NCBI GenBank assembly: GCA_949130495.1
Contig: OX422213.1
Coordinates: forward strand, 58,874,678 to 58,938,677
Direction of reading: 5' to 3'
From: Sambucus nigra
Taxonomy: Eukaryota; Streptophyta; Magnoliopsida; Dipsacales; Adoxaceae
DNA length: 64,000 nt
Of this stretch, positions 47,693 through 57,230 are shown piece after piece (within the stretch, counting starts at the first letter, position 1; each line of letters starts with the position of its first letter). A model generated the notes under the pieces. The model was given only the letters and a program-made list of their open reading frames with translations. It was not told where the DNA came from and searched no databases. The position numbers were made by a program, and so were the translations under genes.

Positions 47693-49276
47693 TGTAATAC
47701 CCCATATTTATGAGGATATAGAATTTAACTAATTTGACGATGTAGGATTAATTCATCTGGAGGATTTACATAATTTAGTGAATTAAGATTTAATTAATTC
47801 AAGTTATTTTTTAAAATTCACATGTGTCGTAATTTGAGGTCGTGGTTGGATATTTTAGTAAAGTAACTCATATGACGATTCTAAGAACACGGTTGATTTT
47901 GAATAGGTCAAAATAGTAGGAAAAGAGTACCCGAGGGTAGTAATTGGGTCTCGGGGCATTTTCAAGCATAACTTGGTTCACACGGGGGTGTTCGAGTGAT
48001 TTGGGCTTGGCCCATAGGCTTGATATCTGGATTAGCAATATAAAGCATAGATTAGGTAGTTGGTGGAAGACACAACTCATTAATAAAACCCTAGTTTTGC
48101 AAAGGAGAAAAGTGGGTGAAATAGGGAGAGCTTTTGGGAGCCAAACCAAGAAGAATTGGGTGTGCTCTTCGTCAAACCTTCGTCTACATCAAAGGAAATC
48201 AGATCCTACGAATCTTATCAAGCAATTGGTTAAACATGCTTTCAATTTATTGTAGTTCTTCGATTCATATCATAGTGGATGTGATAATCAAATTCGTTTT
48301 TGGGTGCGTTTTCACATGAAAAATGGGTCTTTATGAATTGGACAATTTATATAGATTAGAGACTCGATTGATGTGGTATGATGACTCAAAAGTGTGAGAA
48401 TTAAAGTTATATTTATGGACTAGTAATTGAGGTTAGTAATTTGGAGTTTGAAATTAAACTTTGAGGAAACAGTGTAGGAGAAATCTTAAAAATCGAACTC
48501 AGATTATTATTAGTGTTTCAAATCGATATTAATGATATAAATAAGAAATTGAGATTGTTGAAAAAGGTTTATATCATTGGGAGTTAACAATTCATATTTA
48601 TGGGTTAGTAGGGATTAGAAAAATGAGCGAACAACAATGGCCGAAGCAATGACGGGAAGAATAAGGCTTCGTTCGAACGACATAGGTTCTCGTTCAAACG
48701 ACATTCAATGTCACGCGAACAACTCACAGTCGCGCTTGAACAACTTTGGGGATTTTTAAAATGATGATTTTTCCTTGTTTTCTTTTTGGTTTCTTTTAGA
48801 AGGTTACATCAGTATAAAGGAAAATAAGGGAGAATAGTACTTAGGACCTTGGGGTTGGGGTTTAAGTAACATTAAATTTACAAAGAGTGCCAAACTAAAT
48901 AATGAAATTTTGGTGAAATAAATTCAAGGGTAAATATACGGACAAAGTTAGGGAGTCCGGGCATTATGGTTGAGTGACACCATGGTACTAAATTAATTAA
49001 TATGAAATTCATTAAATTAAGGGTCGGGGATTTGACTGAGATTTTCTCAGTCTAGTGCTACAGGAGTTAGGCATAGGGTAAGAGATTTTATTTGTTATAG
49101 ATATATATAATAAATTATCGAATATTAAATTTAATGAGGGGTGTTAAACTTAATAATGGGATTTTGTGTAAAAAATTCTAAAGGGTGAAGATACGGACCG
49201 AATGAGTGAGTATTGATATTGTAGTTAGGTGACACTACTTTAGTAAAAAAAATTAATTAATGTGGTATTAATTAAA
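47693..49276 (+). mobile_element. X: plus-oriented LTR of an S2-like family, 3' end lost
   Basis: Begins TGTAATACCCC (47693), the same start as the minus-strand start of S2 (TGTAATACCCCG). It contains a leader with AACCCTAG and GGAGAAAAG (48087-48110) and a palindrome cluster at 48671. Two related blocks of about 140 bp (48870-49010 and 49130-49260) share GGTAA-TATACGGACA and TTGAGTGACACCA-like landmarks. It stops at 49276 where array LTR sequence in the opposite orientation begins, so either the 3' end was lost or the junction is a recombination point. Confidence 0.6.
48671..48741. repeat. GTTCGAAC palindrome cluster in X
   Basis: GTTCGAAC (48671-48678, inside CGTTCGAACGAC), a one-base variant GTTCAAAC (48692-48699, inside CGTTCAAACGAC), and decayed forms GCGAAC (48715-48720) and GCTTGAAC (48734-48741). 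The variant and the last form are C-to-T or G-to-A changes of the palindrome. Confidence 0.75.
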
Positions 49277-49871
49277 TTAATTATGGAATTTAATCGTCTC
49301 TAAATGGGCAGGTTGTTACATACTCCCCCCTTACAATGAAATTTCGTCCTCAAAATTCAGGCATAACCTACACCACCAAATCCTGGAATCATTTCAAATC
49401 CTAATGCCTCAAGGGAAACGATACTAACCCCATGGTTCCTAACCATATACCACACTGCCACCACGGACATAAAGTGACTCCAATAGCGTCACATAGCACT
49501 CATCATTACTAGTGCCTCACGGCATAAATTTCAACTTTATATACTACGCCCCTTCTATTTCAGGCAGTATATAAACCAACTTACTAAGGTGCCCATACAC
49601 CTTTCTAACCTCTGTACATCTGCACACTCATAGTGAACGTCTGACACGCAACACTCTCTCCCATTAAGGGTCTCCTTTCCTCGGTGTAATACTCACCTAT
49701 GGGTCCTCCGAACCCACAAAATTCCATTCTCCTAAACTCGGCGCCACTAACTCTAATAAAAATACTAAGGTCTAAGCGTTACTCTAACTACGCGAAACGA
49801 GTGTAATCCTAAGTATATCTCTAGTGCCCAAGGCCTCTCTCAACTTTCGACATTTGCTCGGTTTCGTGCGT

Positions 49872-49913
49872 GGGACGTCTCGCCGAAGCGAAATCCAAAC
49901 AAGGAACCCTCCC
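49872..49913 (-). repeat. Variable-stem module, second interior copy
   Basis: GGGA (49872-49875) and TCCC (49910-49913) enclose the core GTCTCGCCGAAGCG then AAATCCAAACAAGGAACC. The stem is short here. Copies are at 61181-61222 and, with changes, near 55548-55590. Confidence 0.6.
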
Positions 49914-50364
49914 CTTACACTACTCCCTCGCGTAGTCGGTCATAGAGATATAGCGACGTAAGGCACACCAGCGGGATGTCCTAAATCCTACCTACGCTAA
50001 ACTACGAATGCATTTCTACTATCTTATCCTTCCGCCCATACGGAAGGAAACCTAATCCATTGAAGTTCCCACTTTTTGTAAAAGTGTCACGTACATAATA
50101 CCCAAAACATACCTTCTCAAAATTTGCCTTTTCATTAAGGCCTTACTGTTATCCTCAAATCAATTTCTCTAAGTCCAACCTCACCCATCCACTTGTGGCG
50201 AGGGGACCACTTTAGTGCTTTTCCATAGCACAATCATTCTATAAGTATATCATCATCATGTGGCTCATAGCTTATAGTGGTTCATCCACACTATAAGACT
50301 TTTCCACAAAACCAATATCCTTGCATCCCATAACAGCTCTCCACTCCCGACGCCGTTAAGAGTC

Positions 50365-50417
50365 ATGTGTGGAGTGTCTCGCACAACGAAATCCAAACAA
50401 GGAACCCCTCCACACAT
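50365..50417 (-). repeat. Variable-stem module with a 10-bp perfect stem
   Basis: ATGTGTGGAG (50365-50374) pairs perfectly with CTCCACACAT (50408-50417) around the constant core, which here reads TCTCGCACAACG then AAATCCAAACAAGG. An exact copy is at 61674-61726. In interior 2 (about 56043-56095) two G-to-A changes weaken the left arm to ATATGTAGAG. Confidence 0.85.
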
Positions 50418-51539
50418 TGACCCTTGACTTCGTTGGTTATGGAGATCCGTTATTTCAAACATCCAACCAGGATATCCCTATCCCCTAATCCAACAAAAAG
50501 GTGGTCTGAACTCCTATCTCTAACTAAGAGTCATACCACCCTGCGCTCGTACTCAATTTAAGTCCTTGTGCAATCAATAATGAGCTTAATCTTACCGCTC
50601 AACAATAATCCTGTGGCCTTAAATCATATATATAAGGTCTCCATATACCCAAATCACGATAAGAAAACCTCTACTTATCGAAGTTTCGTATACCCATAAT
50701 AAATAGGGTGAACTCAAACTATATCTAGGTGAAACACCGCAACAACAACCCGTTCCCTCCAGGAACCATGGACACGATAGTCTTGCCATCATTAGCCTGC
50801 TATCATTTCGAAAGTACCAATACATATATACTCACCATAATACCATACGCGCATGAACATATAGAACGCGTATCCCAAACCAGATATATATATACAATAT
50901 ATCAACACCCTCCTTTATGGCGAATGAAGGAAAATAAAATTCGGCTATCGCGAAAAACACATAGACATACATTATATAATGTTATCGAGACCGTCACAAC
51001 TCAAATTTCACACACGAGTCTAGGGCTAACAAACATTGCGACTTTATCTAGCCACTCCACTTATACCTCTTCCTTCTGAGGTAAAACTCATAATAATATC
51101 CTTCTCATTCCGACTAAATCGTGGGGACTCATGGTTAAGACTATCCGTAAGATCCCTTTCGAACCCTCAATTTCAATGAGGAATTCGACTTTAGTACCAC
51201 TCTCTACTTCAGTGGTACTGCGGTACTCCTAACTACCATTATTTAGTAGTCGCCGCCAAAATACTTAACAATTACCATAAGGAGAGTGACCTTTACTAAG
51301 GCCCTCGTCCCCAACTTCCACCAGCTGCTCCAGCTAAGCCTCACCTCCTGCTGCCATCCAAGACCCTCACAAGATCCTCAAACGAGCGCGCAAAAGATTT
51401 CTATAATCTCATAATTGGAAGGAGAAAGAAATCTGACAAGAGAAATCAAAAATCCTAGTCCTGAGGCTCTATAACAAATGAGAGAAACGCTGAAAGTGTA
51501 GTACGTCCGCACAGATTCCTAAGGACACTAGAACCTGAT

Positions 51540-51551
51540 GCTCTGATACCA
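51540..51551 (-). promoter_or_regulatory. Primer binding site of array unit 1 (initiator Met tRNA)
   Basis: The minus strand reads TGGTATCAGAGC, an exact 12-base complement of the 3' end of plant initiator Met tRNA, two bases from the LTR. Identical sites lie at 57217-57228 and 62849-62860. This primer is typical of chromoviruses. Confidence 0.95.
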
Positions 51552-52312
51552 TCTGTGACAACCCGCCTAATAAGATACCGGGCGATCACTCCAATATTAA
51601 ATTAAAACAGGAGTCTCATATGGATCATTCTTAGCATCACTGTCGAAAATCCATTTAATTACTAATAACCTATTAGGCTGGTGTCAAATTTTTAACTTTA
51701 CTACTCTATTTAACACCTGCAAATAAAACATCCACATAGTTTTGCGAAAATGAAACTGAAATGAAATAAAATAACCGAACACTCGGTGAAAATATACAAC
51801 CATATCGAATGTTGTACTCAAAGAATAAATAAATGCAGTTGGACCATTGGCCCGAATGTTTATACAATACCTCCTATCTAGATTACAAGAATGGAAGCGG
51901 CTATCAAAAACCTGCATGCATCCACAGCTGCTGCAGCTGACATTTGACTCGAAAAGAAGTGCCATCCAGGCATCCCTGTGTCTGGACACCTATATATATA
52001 TATAATATAGAAAGAAAGGAAAAGTAGATAAATGGGTCAAAGCCCGAGTTTTGAAAATATTTAGCAAGTGCATAAATGCCTTATTTTTAGAAAAAGGTTT
52101 TATCTCATATTTAAGTTTTGTATCGCACTTCCATGAGATACCCCTCACCTCTCCACTAATAGTGCACTCCTAGCGCATTGCTCTAAACCTCCTAGTCAAG
52201 CGACCCTGCTAAAGTAGTCTATTACCCAACCACTATCAATCCTAGATAGTCCAAGTAATGTACTAAGGGCCTAACTTCATCCCAGTCTCAATGATATGCC
52301 ATGTTCGTGCGT

Positions 52313-52350
52313 GGGGTGTCTCGCAAAGCGAAATCCAAACAAGGAACCCC
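52313..52350 (-). repeat. Variable-stem module in array LTR
   Basis: GGGGT (52313-52317) pairs with ACCCC (52346-52350) around the constant core. In LTR 2 the arms are GGGGTG (57989-57994) and CACCCC (58024-58029): the right arm changed yet still pairs. The LTR 3 copy is at 63622-63659. Confidence 0.75.
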
Positions 52351-52520
52351 CTCGATACACTACTACGCGGCACGGTCGATCGTCGGGATCCATTAGACCC
52401 TCGGTACTCGATTCATCCATGTATACATATTTATATTACAAAATACATCCGGATCTATCTCCCGGAATGAGAATCCATATACAAAGTATTTATCACTACT
52501 TTCATTTTCTCAAAGCTTCC

Positions 52521-52811
52521 CATTTCCTTTATTATATCAAGGAAATGTAAATATAAAAGCCAATTCATTATCATGAATTGCTTTAACAAATCATATACTT
52601 TTAAAAGCCAATTTTATTATCATAAAAATTCTTTTCCGTTTCAAAATATCCCATTTACCTTTTTATATTCAGGAAATGTATTCAAAGCCATTTTCATTAT
52701 CATAAAAATGCTTTGATCATATCATATGCTTCCACTTCCCTTCTTCCATCCGGGAGGTGTTACCGAAGCCCAATTCATATAACCCATTTCCCTTCCTATA
52801 TCTAGGAAATG
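52521..52811. repeat. Four degenerate units of about 100 bp with foldback cores in array LTR
   Basis: Each unit has a C-A-rich half and its complement: CATTTCC/GGAAATG (52521-52547), CATTTACC/GGAAATG (52652-52678), CACTTCCC/GGGAGGTG (52733-52759), CATTTCC/GGAAATG (52785-52811). Linkers contain AAAGCCAATT and TTATCA-TGAATT, the latter forming AATTCATTATCATGAATT. The third unit changes both arms in a way that preserves pairing. Present also in LTR 2 (58197-58490) and LTR 3. Confidence 0.75.
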
Positions 52812-53643
52812 TAATTAAAGCCAATCTATTATCACGAATTTCTTTAACATAACGCATTCTAAGACTGCCCGTCTGGGTTTCCCCACTGTGCGTGCCCCAA
52901 AATGGCTATCATCTTCCAGGGCCTATCATCAAGACAACCTGGGATCCTAAATCGCAAGACGTCGGGAAGCGTCCATATGCTTGCGGGATAGTCAAGACCA
53001 CACCCGGAATCTCCTAACCAGCGCAGAAAAATATACAATAAATGCTCATATGGCCTATAGGACTATATCCACCCTGCATTCATTAGCCAGTGGGCTTCAC
53101 CATACGTACGCAGACTTCCCTTATGATAGCGATTTAGAGAGGTGTGTATCCTCATTTTTATTAATTAAGAAAATCATTTATCTTTCCTTTTTGAAAACAT
53201 TTATTTTTACTTTTTCAAAAGTGATTTATCTTAATTCACATATATACTTTAATCACATAGTATATATATACACCATATATTCCTACCTGAATATATAAAA
53301 ATGGCCATATTTGCCAAACCATCTATCGATGACCCTTAATCCCAAAGATTCTCTCAAGAATCCTAATCATGCATTCATATATGCATGATACTCAACCCAA
53401 AATATTTTCTTACTTTAACAAGTAATATATATATATATACCAAAATCCCATCTACGGATTCATTTGGATATCTCCAATTATACTAATTAACTCTAAGTGA
53501 ATATACACATATATATATTCCCAATTCCTCAAGTCCTTTAGGACATAACCCTCTATAATACTCTAATTTAGAGGGCCCTTAAACTTTAGACTCAAAAAGG
53601 AGAAATAATCTTAATCTCCAAAATATTGGGCTGAAAACAGGGC

Positions 53644-53763
53644 ACCGGTCGACCGGTCCTGGACCCCTGATCGACCGCGGGTTGCAAATAACCCTACGAA
53701 ACAAAGCAGTAGGCCATTTCTTTTTGACGCGGTCGATCGGCAATAGGGGCGCGGTCGACTGGT
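53644..53763. repeat. GGTCGACC palindrome cluster in array LTR 1
   Basis: A perfect 14-bp palindrome, ACCGGTCGACCGGT, at 53644-53657, then GATCGACCGC (53669-53678), GCGGTCGATCGG (53729-53740) and GCGGTCGACTGGT (53751-53763), the last three imperfect versions of CGGTCGACCG. Confidence 0.9.
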
Positions 53764-54550
53764 CACACCAGGTCTCCCAAAACTAAATTCCTTGATCCAA
53801 CAACCCAAATTCATTTACGGGGTTTCTAAACTACACTGTAAATTATCCCGAACATCTACACGATTTATTCTAGCCTTTACTTTTCCAATTCCCGATTTGA
53901 TTTCCGAGTTGATGATTTCAACCCGGAGCTGCCATCTTGTACAATCATATCAAATCAAGGAAAAATCAGAAAATACCGGTCGACGACCACGCGACCGTAT
54001 CGAAAAGATCTACAACTTTTGTGTTTTGGCCGAGAGCTAAATCAATTCTTTTCCTGGCCAAAATGGTCCCCCTAAAGTCACGGGTTACTATTCATCGTCT
54101 TCTCCGAGACGATTTCGGCCATTAATGCTTCTCCAAAGCTTTTGTCGCCTCTCCCAACGTCCTACAGCCTCAACCAACTACAAATACACATATAATACGG
54201 GTTCTAAACATCCTAGAACCCGAAATCACCCAATAATTTAGGTTAAAACCTAAGTTTCTCCAATTATCAAATTTTAGGGGTTTATTCGTTTTAACTCCCA
54301 AAAACCAGTTTTATCCACGAATACCCAACCCAAAATCTTTAGATTTTAATTATACCAAACTACGGTATGAGATACTTATGAAAAAATTGAAATAAAGCAA
54401 GTAAACACTTGCTTCGTGGATATAATCCGACGACCTCGAGTCGAATCCGGCGGAGTTTGGCCCAAATCTACCTTTTTCTCCTCCTTTCTTCCTCCTCTCT
54501 CTCTTCTCTCTCTTTACTTTATGTCTGTCCTCTCTTTTCTCCCTCGCCCT

Positions 54551-54562
54551 CTCTTTATATAG
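54551..54562 (-). promoter_or_regulatory. TATA box of array LTR 1
   Basis: The minus strand reads CTATATAAAGAG, about 435 bp from the LTR 5' end at 54994, followed by a GA-rich leader beginning about 10-20 bp later. LTR 2 has the same box at 60186-60197. Confidence 0.75.
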
Positions 54563-54994
54563 AAAGAAAAGGGTTTAACCCCTTAATACCCCAAAAACGA
54601 CTCGTTTACTCAATTACGAGCCCGTTTAACTCTAAAATTCCCCGAAACTCCATTTCGACAATCGGACACTCTTTTCTGACAATCTTGGACATTCCGAGAC
54701 TCACGGCGCAGTCGAAATTCCCATCCGAGGTACTTGACCGCAAATCACTATTCTAACCCATATAACTTAATGTGGGTTTTCCAATAAAAATCTCACCTTT
54801 TTTATCGCTATACTTCACGGCAACATATAATTAAAATATTTCGACCTATATAGTCCCAAAAATAATCACAACATCCTTCGAAAATCACTTAATCCTCGAA
54901 AATCCTAAAAATTACTATTTAGGGAAATTCCCCAAATTGCCAATTTATATTTAATTATGGAATTTAATCGTCTCCAAATGGGCGGGTTGTTACA

Positions 54995-57230
54995 TACTCC
55001 CCCCCCTTACAAGGGAATTTCGTCCTCGAAATTCAGGCATAACCTACACCACCAAATCCTAGAATCGCTCCAAATCCTAATACCTCAAGGGAAATGATAC
55101 TAACCCCCCGGTTCCCAACCATATACCACACAGCAACCACGGACATAATGTGACTCCAATAGCGTCACATAGCACTCATCATTACTAGTGCCTCACGCCA
55201 TAAATTTCAACTTTATATACTACGCCCCTTCTATTTCAGATGGTATATAAACCAACTTACTAAGGTGCCCATACACCTTTCTAACCTGTGCACATCTGCA
55301 CATTCATAGTGAACGTCTGACACGTAACACCATCTCCCATTAAGGGTCTCCTTTCCTCGGTGTAATACTCACCTATGGGTCCTCCGAACCCACGAAATTG
55401 CATTCTCCTAAACTCGGCGCCACTAACTCTAATAAAAATACTAAGGTCTAAGCGTTACTCTAACTACGCGAAACGAGTGTAATCCTATGTATATCCCTAG
55501 TGCCCAAGGCCTCTCTCAACTTCCCACATTTGCTCGGTTTCGTGCATGGGACGTCTCGTCGAAGCGAAATGCAAACAAGGAACCCTCCCGTTACACTACT
55601 CCCTCGCGTAGTCGGTCATAGAGATATAGCGACCTAAGGCACACCAGCGGGACGACCTAAATCCTACCTACGCTAACCTATGAATGAATTTCTACTGTCC
55701 TATCCTTCCGCCCGTACGGAAGGAAACCTAATCCATTTAAGTGCCCACTTTCTGTAAAGGTGTCACGTACATAATACCCTAAACATACCTTCTCAAAATT
55801 TACCTTTTCATTAAGGCCTGACTGTTATCCTCAAATAAATTTCTCTAAGTCCAACTTCACCCATCCACTTGTGGCGAGGGGACCACTTTTGTGCTTTTCC
55901 ATAGCTCAATCTTTCTATAAGTATATCATCATCATGTGGCTCATAGGCTACTGTGGTTCATCCACACTATAAGACTTTTCCAAAAAACCAATATCCTTGC
56001 ATCCCATAATAGCTCTACACTCCCGACGCCGTTAAGAGTCATATGTAGAGTGCCTCGCAAAGCGAAATCCAAACAAGGAAACCCTCCACACATTGACCCT
56101 TGACTTCGTTGGTTATGGAGTTCCATTATTTCAAACATGAAATCGGGATATCCCTATCCCCTAATCCAACAAAAAGGTGGTCTGAACTCCTATCTCTAAC
56201 TAAGAGTCATACCACCCTGCGCTCGCACTCAATTTAAGTCCTTGTGCAATCAATAATGAGCTTAATCTTACAGCTCAACAATAATCCTGTGGCCTTAAAT
56301 CATATATATAAGGTCTCCATATACCCAAATCACGATAAGAAAACCTCTACTCATCAAAGTTTCGTATACCCACAATAAATAGGGTGAACTCAACCTATAT
56401 CTAGGTGAAACACCGCAACAACAACCCGTTCCTTCCTGGAACCATGGACACGATAGTCTTGCCATCATTAGCCTGCTATCGTTCCGAAAGTACCAATAGA
56501 TATATACTCACCATAATACCATACTCGTATAAACATATAGAACAAGTATCCCAAACCAGATATATATATACAATATATTAACACCCGCCTTTATGGAAAA
56601 TGAAGGAAAATAAAATTCCGCTATCACAGAAAACACATAGACATACATTATATAATGTTATCGAGACCGTCACAACTCAAATTTCACACACGAGTCTAGG
56701 GCTAACAAAGATTGCGACTTTATCTAGCCACGCCACTTATACCTCTTACTTCTGAGGTAAAACTCATAATAATATCCTTCTCATTCCGACTAAATCGTGG
56801 GGACTCACGGTTAAGACTATCCGTAAGATCCCTTTCGAACCCTCAATTTCAATGAGGAATTCGACTTTAGTACCACTCTCTACTTCAGTGGTACTGAGGT
56901 ACTCCTAACTACCAATATTTAGTAGTCGCCGCCAAAATCCTTAACAATTACCATAAGGAGAGTGACCTCAACTAAGGCCCTCGTCCCCAACTTCCAGCAG
57001 CTGCTCCAGCTAAGCCTCACCTCCAGCTGCCATCCAAGACCCGCACACGATCCTCAAACGAGCGCGCAAAAGATTTCTATAATCTCATAATATGGCAGGA
57101 GAACGAAATGTCACAAGAGAAATCAACAATCCTAGTCCTGAGGCTCTATAACAAATGAGAGCAACGCTGAAAGCGTAGTACGTCCGCACAGATTCCCGAG
57201 GATACTAGAAACTGATGCTCTGATACCACC
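54995..57230 (-). mobile_element. Array interior 2, diverged copy
   Basis: 2236 bp, same order of landmarks as interior 1 but with many substitutions. Its AGGA-loop hairpin GAATTTCG/CGAAATTC (55015-55034) is intact, whereas interior 1 has CAAAATTC on one side. Frames open in interior 1 are broken here. Confidence 0.9.

Larger units (their letters stand above)
49321..51553 (-). mobile_element. Array interior 1, non-coding
   Basis: 2233 bp from the polypurine tract (minus-strand AAGGGGGGAGTA at 49321-49332) to the primer site at 51540-51551. It holds two variable-stem modules (49872 and 50365) and three other perfect stems (50028/50041, 50271/50289, 51193/51211). Open frames such as 50729-51079 are not kept in interior 2, so I do not call genes. 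The size and lack of coding fit a LARD-like derivative. Confidence 0.88.
51554..54994 (-). repeat. Array LTR 1
   Basis: 3441 bp, TGTGACAACCCGCC to GGGCGGGTTGTTACA. On the minus strand: U3 to the TATA box CTATATAAAGAG (54551-54562), a GA-rich leader (54470-54545), the hairpin GCAAGTGTTTACTTGC (54397-54412), the palindrome cluster (53644-53763), about 105-bp hairpin repeats (52521-52811) and a variable-stem module (52313-52350). If the TATA box is right, about 3 kb of the LTR is transcribed leader rich in self-complementary motifs. Confidence 0.93.

Noticed and set aside
50729..51079. 116-codon plus-strand frame, repeated exactly at 62038-62388
   Set aside because: The second copy is identical only because the DNA was duplicated recently. 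The frame is not kept in diverged interior 2 and runs antisense in a non-coding interior.
51540..51551. Part of a tRNA gene
   Set aside because: Only the 12 bases complementary to the tRNA 3' end are present, directly beside the LTR, as expected for a primer site; no cloverleaf can be drawn from the flanks.
52981..53298. Frame in LTR 1 with a counterpart in LTR 2 (58565-58975)
   Set aside because: The differences between the two are almost all amino-acid changing, so there is no sign of protein-level selection, and it is antisense within an LTR leader.
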